DNA of 64,000 bases from Paralichthys olivaceus (GCF_024713975.1 NC_091112.1:3661001-3725000), one strand, 5' to 3'; numbered from the stretch's first letter, positions 16,891 to 31,670 are shown. The notes: a model not told the origin generated them from the letters alone. Program-made: numbers and translations.

Positions 16891-16957
<67 letters not shown>
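16891..16957. repeat. (GT)n microsatellite, 67 bp
   Basis: About 33 uninterrupted GT units, long enough to be highly polymorphic. Open frames encoding poly-Cys-Val across it are artefacts. Confidence 0.97.
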
Positions 16958-16959
<2 letters not shown>

Positions 16960-19900
16960 CGTTACACAGTGATAAACAATGATACAGACTTAGAGGACCT
17001 GATGACGTACAGTCCTTCCCTCATTCACAGCTTTATTTTCACTTTCACTACTATCTCTGGTTATTTGGGGGAAAATCTATTTATTATAATTATTGCACTA
17101 GAAAAAAACTTCTGGTTTCATAAAACTGGAAATGTACGGCACTGATTACTGACTTAAATCTGAAACCTTATTTTGGAGAAACAACCACATTAAAACATCA
17201 ATTTTTATTTCAAATATTTAACTGAACAAGTCACAGCAGCTTTTATTTTCACAAAACCTGAAACTGTTGATCGATTAGTTACTCAACAGAAAATGAAGGA
17301 AGTGAAAGCCGATTAATGTTTAGTGTAATATGAGCCAAAGGGAAGTAGAGAAGCGGAACAGCAGGAAATTATTCACATTTCAAAACCTGGAACTAGTGCA
17401 GTTTTGGAATTATTAGTTAAAACATGATTAGCGATGTCCAAATAGTTGCTGATTACTTCACTTCCTTTGTTGAACTTGTGAATTAGTTGAACTAATTGAT
17501 AGTTTCATTATGTAATATCCAGGGAGGCTCCAAAGAAAGAAGCCCTGCGGGTGATGTGGGCTCTGACCTGCAGCTGCAGCCGCTGCTGGAGGACCTGACC
17601 CTGCATACGAATTTAGCACGGGACCCAAACACGTTTCAAAAACCCATAATCTTGGCTCCCTGCAGAGCCGAGCAGAGAAAACAGAGATCAGTAAAACCAG
17701 CTCCACCTGTTTATTGTTTCTGTTTTAGTCGCACAAATATTTCTCAGGCACAGATGTCGTTAAAGTCATTAAGGCAGTCAAATGTTGTGGGTCAGGCTGT
17801 ACGCTCAAAGAGGAACGTTTTCATTCCTTGTCTGACGTGTCTGACATTTCAACAGCGAGGAAATTCAAAGGGCTTAACAGAAGACACAATAGTCATAGCC
17901 CTCACCCTGAGTGCATGTCTAAAGGGGCTAGTTTTACTCCCACCTGAGGAAATTATGTTTTTTTGTGTTTAACAGCAGCGTTATGCAAAAACTACCCTTT
18001 TTAATTTTGGCATAAGAGCAAATCTTGGAATTCTACATCACTTTCATCATCAGCATTGCTGGGGAGTGTTTTTAATTTTATTTTGATGTGAAACAGCTAC
18101 TGAGTGTGTGTGAAAACTAGTGTGGCTTGACAACTGACCCTTGAGACGAAGCAGATGAAGCGCTCCTTCATTATTCACCAGAGGAAACTACTTCTGAGCG
18201 CACGTGAAACCACACTGCACGTCTTGTGGTGCTACTAAAGCATGTGCAATCACATTACTTCTCCACGCAAGAGATGACAGAGGAGTTGCACATTCTTGCT
18301 GCAGCAGAATAGGCCTTTTGTTTGCCGGCCATCATCATTTAAATCCCATGACAGGACGCAAGGTCCTCTGGGGTGAATTCATCCCTTTTTACTGTTCTTC
18401 AATATTTAATATCATATATTTTACTCCGAATCAAATGTTTCATAATCATGTTCATTGTCGGCTGAACCAAAATGATATGGTCTAGTCTTCTTATTGCATT
18501 TTTGCATTATTGCATTATTGCACCACCATTTCCTATTTGAAAAACAGTTTGTCAACTAAGTCAACTACTTTGCTTTATGATTTCCGTTTCCAATACTAAT
18601 AAATAAAAAGTTTCCACAGGGTTTCCACAGAGTCTAGTTTGCTCACTGTTCTCTCTGTATATGATTAACTCTGTAGACTGGACTTGGAGACAAGAATCCG
18701 CTGCCGCAGTGGAAGAAATGTTGCTGCTGCTGAGCTCAGGAAAATTTCAGCTTCAGTAACAGCAGAGCTTACGCAACCCTGGGAATCTGTTTTATTCAAG
18801 CACTTAAATAAAACAGATACAAGCTCTAGCACAGCTGTTTGTGAAAGAGGAGCGAGGAAATGTTACGTAAAGGAATAATTCAAAAGGAAAGAAAAGTAAA
18901 ATTAAACATGATTAATAATCTTATAATAATTGAAACTAACCTTTATTCGGAAATATTTAAAATCTAATGAGCAAACAGATTGATGATAAGTGATGATGCA
19001 GTTTAAGTCATGTTGATCCAATAATCCCAACTTTGTGTCTTGTGATTACATTTTCTCCTTCAATTTCGCCGCTCCATCTTCTGCTTAAGTCACTCTTCAT
19101 CTGCCAAAGGCCGCTGACGTCACCGGGCCTGATTGCCAGTCTTTGTCTTACGTAACCATCGAGGCCAGGGCTGCAGAGAAGCACAAATTCTTGTGAAAGG
19201 CGAAAGCTCTTTAGCTTCTTTCGGGTGACTTGATGCACGGCTGCCTGCGCACTCAACCCCAGACTCTGCCGTCAGTTGGCTGGAGGGGTTGCAGTCAATG
19301 AATGAGATGGCTTTTACTTTGCGTTGTTTTCACACTCGTCTCGTCATTCATCTTCAAAGAATAAACGACGATGGTGCCCTACTCAGATGATGGGGGTTGC
19401 GTAAGGAGCGAGCTTTCTCCTCAAACCTGCTACGCCGGTCTGTATCTGGGTTAATGCTGCTGCAGCTCTACTGACGGAACAGTATGCAGCTGACGCAGCT
19501 GATAAAGAGAGAGGAGATGTCCTAATAAAACCAAAGTGCTGGTGTTAAAAGCTATAAGTGTTTCATTATAAGTAAATTAAGCAGATTCAAGTAAAATCAG
19601 TGCTGAGTGATAGACAAAGTTAAAAACCAGTGGCTCACACTGCCTGTATCCTGCAGCGCTCACCACATCACACTTATCTGTTCTAGGTGTGATCCCGAAC
19701 TGCTTCAGTCCCCATAAAGGAGCAGAGGGATTCAGCCTCGACCTGCTTCCTGTGAGAGGCGTCGGGCGGCTGAGAGGTGAGAGACATGATTCACGTCCTC
19801 CGCACAGCTGATGGATAAGAGATTAACTTTTTGCTATTGCGTCCAGAATCCCCTGCTCGGTTGGCATGACAGTGATATGAGCAGACAGTGTGGGGTGATG

Positions 19901-22900
19901 GTGCCATTTATGCTGGTTTTCAGTGACACCTACGTTTCTGCCAAGTGGAAGCAGAATCAACCGATTGAAATCATTTCCACTGACACTTCTTATCGAGGTC
20001 AGTTATCGCGCTAACAAACCATCAGATCTGTAACATCTCGACAGATTGTATGAGCAGGAATGAAAACAGAACGTTTGGTCTGTGTGCTGTCTACCAATCG
20101 TTGTTTTGTATTATACATATTCATATTTCCTCATGTATGAATCATGATGTGGGTCAGTTTCACGGTGTCTGGGAGCCGAACACGAAACCACCCTGTTGTC
20201 AGATTACTGATGAAATCCCGATAGCTTATCCAAAGTATTTCAGACCTAGATACGGAGCTAGCGGCTCATGTGGAGCCGTGGGGAGGTGAGAGTTGGTGTC
20301 AGAGGGTTTAGACCGATGCGGGATTAGGAACATAAAGCTTCATGAAAGAGGGAGCATCGCCTCTCCGACAGATACCACCTCACGCCTTCGTAACACTAAC
20401 CCCCATCCTGCACAGAGTGCCACAACTGACTCTCTTAAGCTATGATAGCTTTGCTCGGTGTCAAGCTATATTCTCAGTACATGCATTGGGAGTATATTTA
20501 TATCTATATATGTATATGTCATCAAAAGAAACAAGGTTTACTGTACGTTAAGATCCATCACACTGATCTGACGGTCTGTTACATATACGTACAGAAACAC
20601 TTATTAATTGTTCGATATTCTGCCGCCATGCGTCCCCGTCCAGCGGTGCCACCTCGACACACTCCACACGCAGAGACTCAAATGTCGAACATGTGGCTAC
20701 TTGATTGAATCTCGTTTGCAGATTTGGATTTAATTCCCCCTAAGTGAAGGGACTGCTTGACATCACAGCACGAAGTCTGCTCTGCCTCTCGTGTTCCATC
20801 TTATGTAACAGTCCCAGCACAGTAATTGAATCATCTCTGCACTGTACGAAGTCGTGGGTCAAAAGCTCTAATACGATTTTCCGTGCTGAGTGGCTGCTAA
20901 GTGTTTGGTCGTTTTTCCCGCAGCCGGTGTCTTGATTGATGTTTGTGATGAAGAAGAAGAAGATCTGCTTGTGTTGATGGGTGGGGGGCAGGAGCAGCTG
21001 TGTGACCGTCATTGTGAAGCACATGGGACAACAGGAAGCATTTAATAAGACATGAACAACAGTTACAGAAGCTGTTTTCAGACATTTGCGTTCACATATA
21101 CAGCCATTGCACAGAATGTCCAGACGTTCTCCAGAGTTCAGTGCTTGTCTGAAGGCAGGTGGTTCACCCGAAAGGTCAAAGATGAAGAGGAATAATTGAC
21201 GGCGCCTCGGTTTGAAGACAAGAGGTTCAGGGGTTAACCGTGGTGTGCTGTTGTGAACAATATTACCCAACAGCTTCACATTTGTCCTTCTCTATTCGTT
21301 AAACATTTACAGAGGGCAGTGGGTCAAATGGATATTCATACAGACTTGCCATGAATCATTTAGATTCAATGACAAATGTAGTTTCTTCCATTAACTCGGA
21401 GGAATCCCAATATTCAGGGGCCTTTCCAACTCCCTCTGTTTTCAGGGATTCCTCAGATCACCAGTTACTCCTCTGAACAATACCAGGTTTGTCCGGGCGT
21501 CTTTGCGGCCCCACGCTGTTTGTTTGGCCACTGAAGGAGGAATTTTCCACTGCGAGCCTTCCCCGGAGAGAGCGTCTTACTTCTCGTCTTGTTTATAGAC
21601 ACAGGTGGAAGTGGGTCTTTTTTTTTCTTCTTTTTTTTTTATCAAGAAAACAGTGATGCATCTTTAAGAGGAACCTGTGGCAGTGCCCTCACACCAGAAT
21701 AATTCCAGCAAATCCAAGTCAGTTTATTTTGGCCAAAATGCTTCACGTCGCTTATCTAAGTGCATCAGGTTTGTGTCATTACGCCGACGTTCTGACGTAA
21801 AAGGTTTTGAAAATGGTTTTGAGCAAATGCTTCTGTGGAGTCAGTACATTGTTTGACTGTATCACACCCTCTCAGGGATCATGGCCTGTCAATGCCATTT
21901 AAAAATAGCACTGGTTCATCACATTGACGCAACAATGCAGTCGATCGTCCGCCCCGCCCAGCTGCCTTTGACGCTGCTGTACAGACAAAGCGTGTTAGTG
22001 AAACTGGTGAGCAGGGCTTTACACGCCAGATCAAAATAAATCAGTTACCGCTGAACTGTTTTTAAACTTTACAAGTCAAACAAAGTCACGCCAGCATCAC
22101 AGCAAAGGCGTAATCCTCTTAAACTTGTGCTCAACCAGTGTAAGTTTATCTGCATGCCTGACCTGAGCTGGATGAATGACTCTGCACTGACATCCGTGGA
22201 GATATCAAATGTCATGTTTGTGGACACGCAGCACAAAGTGTTCACACACAAGCAGAACAAGTTTATCTGAAACGGAAAGTTTGCTCCATCACGACTGTTT
22301 AATGGCTCAGTGAAGAATCCATTAAATTTTGGTATGGATCTCGTTCAGGGGGCGAATCCAGGACTTGTTTTATCTTTAACATAGTGAAGCATATTTCAAC
22401 ATTTTCACCTGAGATCCCAAATTTTACTTTAAACAGTCTGGCTATTTAATCACACTGTGCAAAGAGAAAGCCTCCACACACACTGGTGGCTCCAGTCACA
22501 CACTCACTTCTCTCCTACAACTTTAATTTACTTTTTTAAAGTGGGCGTCTTCCTTCCTTCCTCTCCTGCCTCCCTGGCCCTGATAATAGCAGCGTTTTAA
22601 ATTCAACCAGTGAAGGAAGAGGAGATGCAATGGGCCTCTCCTTCTTGTGGCTCCAGTCGAAGCAGCTGCTTGATTTCACCGGATCAAACGCTGCAGCTCC
22701 GGCCGCTGCGTTCGCTGCCCGATGCTCGTCGCCCCCTTTGAAGTTTGCTTTGTGCAGGATAAAAGAGCATCTCACATCTGTAACAACCTCAGAAAACCTC
22801 CCTCTGCAAACTGACACCTAATATCCACCAGTGTTGAGAGCCTGTAGCTCACTGCTGCATATCCTGGTGTCTGACTGCAGTTTATGTAAAAGGGGAAGAT

Positions 22901-23381
22901 GAGTTAATAGGCTCATGTAACTGTCCTACATCCAAGGAGACTCCCAATAATAGCTTCACTTCCACGGGCTGCGAATTCTCCAGCGAAGCCAGTGGTGTGA
23001 AATGCCACAGTCTGGGCAGAGCACACTGCAGGCACCTGTAGAGCACAAATTTACAGTGTAAACAGTGTAAACATATTTAATTATAACTGAGTCTGTGAGT
23101 ACGTGTGTGAAATACCAATAACTGGAATAGTTGTATGATAATATTAGCTGTAGATCAGACTGTCGTTAAACTGTCTGAGTATCTTGTTCACAGACAGGCA
23201 ACAAATCATTTTAGACTATCATCATCTCTTTAACATTGCAAGATTTGTTTTTGACATTTTCACTGATTTTTGGGGGAATAATTAATACATCTTGATGAAA
23301 GAATCAATATCTTTTTAACGAGACTGTTGGGCTTCGGCGGAGGTATGAGATCAAACATTAAATACAAAAAGACAAAAATGT

Positions 23382-23632
23382 TCTCAAGTAAAAGTAAATG
23401 CACCACATCTTCTTTTCTACTTTTGTAAAAGTAAGTAAGTACTTGTTGAGTGTATCCTATTCGCTATTGTAATGTCATCTACAATTACAACTACACAATT
23501 ACAACAACTTGACGTAGACCGTTGCATTAGGCAACAGGCTACTCTCAGCAAGTACTTTTACTCAAATAAAAAAGTTAATGTGGTACTTTTACTTGAGTAA
23601 ATTTGTGTCTATTTATTTGTACTTTTACTCTT
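23382..23632. repeat. Foldback/MITE-like element
   Basis: The left end caagtaaaagtaaatgcaccac (23383-23404) is an imperfect inverted match to the right end around 23578-23600 (gtggtacttttacttgagtaa). Inner arms also pair: gtaagtacttg near 23435 and caagtacttttac near 23550. The whole is about 250 bp with no coding capacity, as expected for a non-autonomous DNA element. Similar phrases (aagtaaaagtac, agtaaaatactc, caagtaaaagtc) reappear at 46302-46360 in a myo1g intron. Confidence 0.6.
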
Positions 23633-26258
23633 GACAGGATCAAGCGTTCAACAAACATCAGACCCGGGGGAAGCTTCAGGAGAAAAGTCTCTCCTGAGGT
23701 ATTGAGCCAAAGACACGAGTGAACGATCCCTGAGCCCCACGTGACCTCAGGAGGCCTCTGAATGGTTCAGTCATGAGAGCGGAGGAACTCTGAGCTCAAT
23801 CATGGGAACAGAGCACTGGTGCAGACGGCCGACCGTCTCCTGATGTTACAGAATCATATGACAGAGGCCGAGACACAGGAGACGTACAGTCACTCCTGAC
23901 CTCACTTTATCCTCCTCTTTTTTTTCCACTCACTTTTTTCCACACACATTTTTTCTGCTGATGACTCTGCTCATGAGAACCGTAAAACAAGTGCATTCCT
24001 GTGCAGAGCCACATGAGTGGTATTATGCTAATATCCGGCGAGTTACATAACACTGGGTTTAATCTACAGCCGCTCGGCCTCTAACCTTTATTTGCTTTAT
24101 TCAAGACCCATGGGACCACTAAGATTATGGAAATGTACCGATTTGAAGCAGGATGTCAGAAAAGAACAGCTCTCTGGAGTGGCTTGTTTTCCACTCGCAC
24201 ACTGTCGTTTGACTTGTTTTATAAAGATCACACTGCTTTATTTACGTGACGGTATTTTAAGGTTTGATAGCTGAGATGTGGACGTGATGGTCAGAGGAGA
24301 CATTTGACCTTTGAAAGATGACATCACATTATTATGTCATTAAATGGAATAAGTTAGAGGAAAAGTCAGGAGTAGACGTCGGCTCTGGACAGATACTCTG
24401 CTTCTCCCAACAGCTGGCAGCCGGTGCTGGTCGGATTATACGTCCTTTGTGGGCATAATTGGGATTATCTGAGCCTCAGTCCATGATTCCGCACAATAAT
24501 CTGGAGACAAAGATCATCATTCAGAAAAAAAATCCCTGCCGTGGAGCGAGGACACACACTGAGAAGAGTGCACAGAGGGATTTCATAGGCTGCACGCTCA
24601 CGTAATCTGACTTCATGAATGAGTTAATGGATGAACGGATGGAGGGGTGAAGTGTAAAAATGACACGAGTTGTTAGTCAGGCTATTAGCGGCGGGACCAC
24701 AAGACTCCAGCTAATTTCAGCACCGGTCAACAACAGCCATGAACCTCTGACCCCTGTCATGGTGGTTCCTGTTCATTTAGCCTCGGAGCAGAGCCTTTCT
24801 CCGCTGTACGTTATGTTGTTTGCGGGTTAAATTTCACAGCTGGAGGATGAGTGCACTCGTCCAGGGGTCAAGTTTGTTTCAGATATTCTGTAATCGTGTG
24901 TAACAACATAAGGATGGGGACGATTTTGAACTCTCATGGCGACTGCTGCAGAAAACGACGGATGAAATAAAGGTTGAATGAGAGACTTTGAGAACAGAGG
25001 CTTGTGATGGAAATCCGGTGAGCGGGTTCGCTCGTGATGGGCTCAGTTTTACGAAACAAATGTTCTCGCGCAGAAACATTTACTGAAGGTCAATGCATCG
25101 AGGAGAAAAGAAATGAGCGATACGAGTTAACACTGTGTGAAACCACCTGACTCTGAAGGTCATCGTTCTGGGCTCCCGTGTCAAACTCCCTCACAACATT
25201 CTCCTGGGTCTGGGTATCAAACCGTAAACATAAAACCACGTTTTCAAAAGTCACGTTGCACATATCGCGCAAGACTTTCCCGAGGGACGGGAATCAAACC
25301 CAGAGCTACAGGGCCCCTGTGTTATGTCTTCTGAGTCCCAGAGGGTCTATAACAACAGCTATTGAGGCCGACAGTGGATCATTATTTTCATGGTATGTGC
25401 TGACTCTGTCCTGAAATGCTGTTCGCCAACAACAACTGGAGGAGCAGGGACACAAACAAGCTGGAAAAAAAGACCCAGACGCACCAAACTTTAAGAGATT
25501 ACAGCTGTGATTCGTACTGACTGTACTCAGCAAACCGACACAGTCTGTACTGATGCTGCAGAATTTTAAGCCGATCTCTTGCGGCACAGAAAAGCTTAAT
25601 GGAATTGAAAAAGAGCTTCCCTGTATGTGGGTTATCTTCCAATATGGGGCTGAGATTTCAGGGCCTGTGTGGGTTCCCTCGGGGCCCAGTGTGTGTTTCC
25701 CGTAGAGACATCAAACGTGAGCCGAGTGGTTCCCAGCAGCACCCTGGAGGACTTGGACCTTGCCTCCTGCAGATATTTTTTTTCCTTGGCTCGGACTCAA
25801 GTGTGTCTGGCTAATTATAGCAACTCGCCACCCAGAACGGACTCAGACATCTGGTGTTCGGTGCATTTGTTGCTCCTCTGTTTCTGACGGACTCCTGCTG
25901 AACAAAGTTCACTGAGAGGCAGCAACTTGTTTTTGTGTTTTACTCTCTTGTGCTCTCTGATGTTTTCTGCTCGTACCGCAGCATAAAGTCGCACAGCTTA
26001 CCCTCAACTCACAGTTCAGATGCAAGACGCTCCATTAGACATTTCAGAAAACGTTTCGTACATTTACAGCTGTTGTTTGTTTTAATGCTTAAAATTACTG
26101 TGTGAAAACTTTGCTTCAGTTTTTGAATACAACTGTGTTTGCAGAGAAATCCCCAATTTCATTCAAGGTAATGAGATGTTTTGTTCAAATGCATCACCCC
26201 CCATTAACCCGTGACTTGGCCCGTCTCTGCGATAACTCACCAAATGTTCCGGATGTGG

Positions 26259-26418
26259 GAGCAGAGAGCAGGAGCAGAGAGCAGGAGCATAGAGCAGGAG
26301 CAGAGAGCAGGAGCATAGAGCAGGAGCATAGAGCAGGAGCAGAGAGCAGGAGCAGAGAGCAGGAGCAGAGAGCAGGAGCAGAGAGCAGGAGCAGAGAGCA
26401 GGAGCAGAGAGCAGGAGC
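26259..26418. repeat. 13-bp minisatellite, about 12 copies
   Basis: Tandem units of gagcaggagcaga, with a variant gagcaggagcata, run from about 26259 to 26418. Because 13 is not a multiple of three, an open frame crosses the array with a 13-residue period (Arg/Glu/Gln-rich). It has no homology or splice context and is not called as a gene. Confidence 0.95.
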
Positions 26419-29400
26419 TGGTTGGATGACGAAGGCGGATTCAGTTTAGCTCAGACTAGCAGAGGATCCTGTGGGATTTTGGCTGCAGATAATAGACTTA
26501 AAGACAGATCCCTGCTGCCTCGTCCCTCTTTTCTCAATGAGAGCTTTAATCACTGAGCCTGCTGGTGCGGAAACCTGCCGCAGCCTCTCTCTGAGGTGGA
26601 AAATTCCACCCGTGTGTCTACAGAGCAGTTCGTACATTCTGATAGAGCTGCTGCTCCTTTGAGTCAAAGGTTCATCTTTTTATCACATTATATTATACTG
26701 AACTTCCAACGTTTCATAACAGTAAACAGTTTAGAATAATTCAGAGGTTAATTTCCACTAATGCAGCCAAAATATCAGCATCAGCAGCAGGGAGGCCACA
26801 AAACGTCAGTTCCCGACAACATGTTACCATGGAGACGAGCTCACGCTGCTTTTGGCCTTTGCCATCACGTCAAGAATAACCTGCACCTCATCTAACAGGT
26901 TAATGGGATTGAGTCAGCGTCCAAAACAGAGCATTGACGGTGAGTTCGCAGTCTGTTCAGTCAGAGGCGTTTTCTGAGTTGAAGCCTGACACTTGTATGT
27001 CTCGTCACTGACCTCTTTGAATAACGGTTCGTCACAGAAGCGGAATGAATCCTGGGATATGTTGGCCCCAGAGGGATCCAGCTGTAGAATGGGGACCGTG
27101 TGTTTGCAACGTTTGTGAAGCCATCGGTCAGCAAAGTGCACATTCATTTAAATGTTACGGTCTCGAATATGTTATGATTTGGTGCTTAAAACACAATTAA
27201 ACACCTTTTATTTTCATTCATTTGTTTTTTACCATATTATTTACAGTCTCCGGGCACAACCAGCGGATCCACAGGCAGCCAGCAGCAAAGCGAGCAGTAT
27301 CTTCAGCAGCTCACTTTACAGTAAGAACAGGTCTCACAGTGTTCCAGTAATCAGGAAATTCTTTGTGAGTGAGGGAAATGTTAAGTAAGATAATCTGATA
27401 AAGTCATTGATGCATTCAGACCCCCCCCCCTCTGTCCCTAAAACATGTGTGAAAGGATTAAACCTATCAGAGGGAAAAATGTCCCGTGAGCCCCCGTGAA
27501 GAAACATGTTCCTGCACGGGCACCATTAAACCGGGGCTAACCCGACTCCTGGCAGGAGAAGCAGTGACATGGTGGGTTCGGTTTGAACGACTCCCACAGG
27601 TACAGGCCGAGAAACAGACGACCAATTATGAGCTGCGTCAGCGGATCAGCATGTCCTGTCCTGGGCCTCCTCCCTCTAACCTGGCCTGCTGTCAAGCTGC
27701 TTGAGCTCAGCACTCCCCCCCCCCCCCGCCTCGGTCTGCCTCCTCACATCTACTTCACAATTACAGCCTGTCTGATGGAGTGATAATCACTGCAGCAGTC
27801 AAATCAGGCTTCAGATCCGTTCCTGTGTTTCTCAACCCTATGTACCGGGCTGCTGCTGCTGCTGCTGCTCCGACGACGCGCTTGTGAGCAAAATAGGACC
27901 GAAAATCCAAAAGAGGAATGTTCGAGAGTAAACCACATCCAAGGTCAAGGTTTCCATGAGCACCAGTGGTCTCCCCCTCCCAACAGAGCGAGTTACAACC
28001 ACCAGACCCGGGTGGACTTCCAAGACGGGAAGGAAGCAGCCAGGACGACATAACATTATTCTGCAGTCACTTGTTAAAATCAATGAGGACAGGAAGCAAA
28101 GTGACTCCAAACTTTAACAGACTCCGCACATCATGTCGTCATTTACAACTCAAGGGTTTCACCATTTGACATTTTGGGGAAATTTGCACAAGGTGAAACA
28201 TCTTCATGTGAGTGTGTGATATTTTGTGTGGATCCAAATAAAAATGTGGATCTTGTGAATTTAAATGTGATTAAATAAGGGGACCCCCAGATCTTGGTGG
28301 AGCTCCGAACAAACTGAGACCGTGAAGTGAAAAAGCTCTTTTCTATTCTCTTGAGTGTTTTTCCATCTGTCACTTTCGACCCGTGTTCCCTGAATATACA
28401 GCGGAAAAACACTAAACGTGATGACCTCCTTTGTTCCTAATTGTAAATCCTTGATGTGTCCCTGTTATTGTTACAGCCTTCAGATTTCACAGGAAAACCG
28501 GAATAGCAATAAAACGTGATAACAAAAGTCCATTCGCCTTCTTTTTAGAGGAGATCTGTTGACGCATTGTGAAATATCTTTGATTGGGTCACAATATAAC
28601 GCCTCGTGCTGATCATAAAATACTCGTATCACTCATTTATCGCTTTACTTTGTCAAATACCTTTCTTGCAAAACATGTTCCTGCTTTGTGAGCACAAGAA
28701 CAAAACATTTTGATTCACTCACTTTACTGTAAACACGCGTGACTAACCACTTTTCCCCGCACTGTAGGTTGTGAAATCCGATCACAGCGTGCAGAGGCCA
28801 TCGTGAGGCTTCCTGCTGAGTAATGCTGCACCGAGTCTCATGTGGAGGACACGTTACTGTGAGATAAGGACACTTAAGCTGCCTGACTCCAGCTAAACAG
28901 ACACTGGCTGTGTGGCATTCAGTCATGTTGTAGATTTACCAGAACAAACAGGCTGATATGAGGCCGGGAGGTGAGCTTGATTGAGAGTGTGCGGACTCTG
29001 GAAGCTAAGGCTATTAGAGACGGAGCTGGTATCCTTAAATAACCGGGGTTTAAGCCTTCTATGGGGCCATTGAGAGAAAAAGAGAAAAGCTTGTTGAACG
29101 GGGCAGGGATGAGGTGAAGGAGGGTGTTTGGGGGCTCACGGGAGGACGAGGAGGGGCAGGAGGAAAAAACAGCTGAGATGCTGAGTCAGAGTCGGAGGGA
29201 ACATCCAGCTTCGAGTCCTAAGAAGCTGACTCAGTCTGCAGAGCGGCGGGAAAGTCGTGTCCTAAACTTCTTAATGTGTGATCCACCTCCTGAATTACAA
29301 CCACACACACTAATGAACTGGATGCACTCTGCTCACATGGCTAAGTGTACAAACAGACTGTTTTCAAACTTTCAGTTTCTTGTTTGGTTCTGACTGTTGA

Positions 29401-31670
29401 AGCAAGTTGACATTAAACAATAGAAGATCTGAGATAATCAATCATTTCAGTAACATTTGCAGGTTCTAGTTTTTCATGTGAGGACAGTTTGCTGCTTTTT
29501 TCTGTTTTAGATCAAAGTAAGTTAAATAGTTCGGGGGGTTTTGAAAGTCAGAGCAAAATCTGAAGATGTCACCTCGGGATCATGATATGAAGACTCAAAT
29601 GATTTATCGGTAATGACTAATCAGGCCTTCATCTCGGTTTCCAGAAACACAGAGGCTATGACCCCACTGCTCTCAGTGATGCTTCATACGTCTATTGCAG
29701 TCATTTCTAAAGTGAATGTAAAACTCCTTATTGTGGTCACTGAGCTATTTTAAGATCTTTGGCCTGAGGCTGAAATGTGATTATCTGAATGTTCGAGCCT
29801 GAAATCTGAACTGTTCTTTCTGTGATTGGCACAGACATGTTTTATCAGCAAAACAGACTCTGTCAGGATTAATCATGGGACATGTCTGGAATAAGATTAT
29901 CAAATTGTGCTCAGTCGATATATAGACTTTGGAGAAAGTGGATAAACGATAATCGTGTTTTTAAAATATTTATAGCTTCAGCAGAGCAGTGATTCTGACG
30001 TTTGAGTTTACACAACTTCCCGTAAAGACTCTGTTTTCATACAGAAAACAGAGGAAGAGCAACAACAGCTCATGTTTTTATCCAAACACAGATTCAGAGT
30101 CAGTTGCTTTCATCTGGATGCCGACCATGTCAGCTGGGCGGGAGGTCAGCGTCACTTCAGGGAAACAATGCTGAACAGTGCTCGTGTATGGTTGGTATTG
30201 TTGTACGGAGATTCAGTCTGAGTCACCGTCCACGAGTGTCCTCCTCGTGGACGCTCCAGAGCTGCCAACACCCACAAGCAACGGCTGTCCACTGGGTTAT
30301 GAAAGCCGTCCCACATAAAAATCTTCTGTGGCAGTGGCCAGAGAGCAGTTTTCAAACTATGAGTTGTTTCCAGGAATTGTTTGTTTTTATTTCATTAAAA
30401 TGTTTAATCTTTCATGTACAAATCAGTCTATATCTATAGTTACTTAATATATTAAACTGCAATGTGGGGAAATAAAGTCGTTTTTCAGTGTTTTGAGCAT
30501 AAACACCTGATATTGTGTGTCTCGCTAAAGCTGAAGAGTTATTTGTTTATTTGTACCATCATTTAATTCTACTACTCTTGTCTGTTCATTTATTTAAAGG
30601 AGTTCAAACAAAAAAAATCTAATTTCCAAGAGAAGGAAAATCTATTTCCAGCATCTGGCAGCCATTTTTGATTCCTTACCGTCCCCTGCTGGGCACCTTG
30701 TGTCACTGCAGTACCAGAGGCCGCAGCTTCAGGACCACTTTTCTCAGGCCCATAGTGTTTAAAGGTTTACTCCACAAAATACTTCTTTGTAAAGGTACTT
30801 ATGTTCTGTGCTCATGTTGTACAGTGAAACTTTTTCTGTGGCTATTCCTCACAATAGGCTTTATTTTCACTGAACGACGGATGTAGGCTGTAACGGTGTA
30901 GTTATCTCTGTCCACATTCTCTTTTATTCTTTAGTGATCATTGTGTTTTATGCTGTTGTTGGTATTGTGTGTTTTGTAATGGATGTTTGGATGTTTTGTT
31001 TCGTATTTGTGTTCCTAAAGTAAAAGGGAAACACGTTTTACCTCACAAAACAAAAGCAGTAAAAACTTTTAGCTCTTAACTTGAAAAAAACAATTTATTT
31101 ATGTATATGTTTATTCATTTATTTAGGCTATCATCTATTAACACTAGGTGGCAGTGTCGCGAAAACCATCGGGTCCTAGAAATGCGGTCTCAGGAACTGC
31201 AGCTTCCGGTATGTGGACGTTCTTAACAACGTCACATCCGCACCAGGGTCCCAGTTTTCCCGGGAGCAGCTGATCGATCAGGTTCGTCTCGTGCATCTTC
31301 TTCCATCTAACTTTGATTCGAACTCGAACAAAGTTTCTGACGCTGTCACGTGTTTCAGGAGCGACACGTTTTGTCCAAATGTTGGAAATTTGTCGCGGGA
31401 AAGTGATTTTTAAAGGTTTTAGAGCTGAAACGTGGCCGCGGAGCCTCGAACATGGCGGATGTGTTTCTGAACTGTCTCTTCTCGTTTTCAGTTTTCGTCC
31501 TGAAGACGTTTGAAGCACGTGTGTGTCAATGATGCAGAGGTAATGATTTTAAAACTACAACATATTCTGTGTAGCAGTGTAAAACATACACGTGAGACTT
31601 GTGTACATTTTTATCTTGAGAGGTTTGTTCTGCAGTTTATGAATTGATCAGTAGTTTGGTGTTGAGCTGT

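Larger units (their letters stand above)
7740..31190. other. 23-kb stretch without recognisable genes
   Basis: No exon chain with splice sites and a conserved protein could be assembled on either strand. The longest open frames (13477-14205 and 20740-21279, both minus) have no recognisable domains and lie in ordinary non-coding sequence. The stretch holds the microsatellites, minisatellite, foldback and dispersed repeats listed separately. It could contain distal regulatory elements for the flanking genes, or alternative upstream exons of the kinase gene, but none can be shown from sequence alone. Confidence 0.6.

Noticed and set aside
16763..17145. Cys-Val repeat proteins
   Set aside because: Frames running through a (GT)n microsatellite; the same applies at 60125-60463.
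20740..21279. 179-codon open frame on the minus strand
   Set aside because: No family resemblance and no supporting gene structure; overlapping frames are open in the same area.
25250..25345. Possible tRNA or tRNA-derived SINE (gggtttgattccc on the minus strand)
   Set aside because: It resembles a T-arm/B-box, but no cloverleaf, acceptor stem or convincing A-box could be found around it.
26102..26449. Arg/Glu/Gln repeat protein, or a CRISPR-like array
   Set aside because: The 13-bp unit has no spacers and the genome is eukaryotic; the frame is a by-product of the minisatellite.
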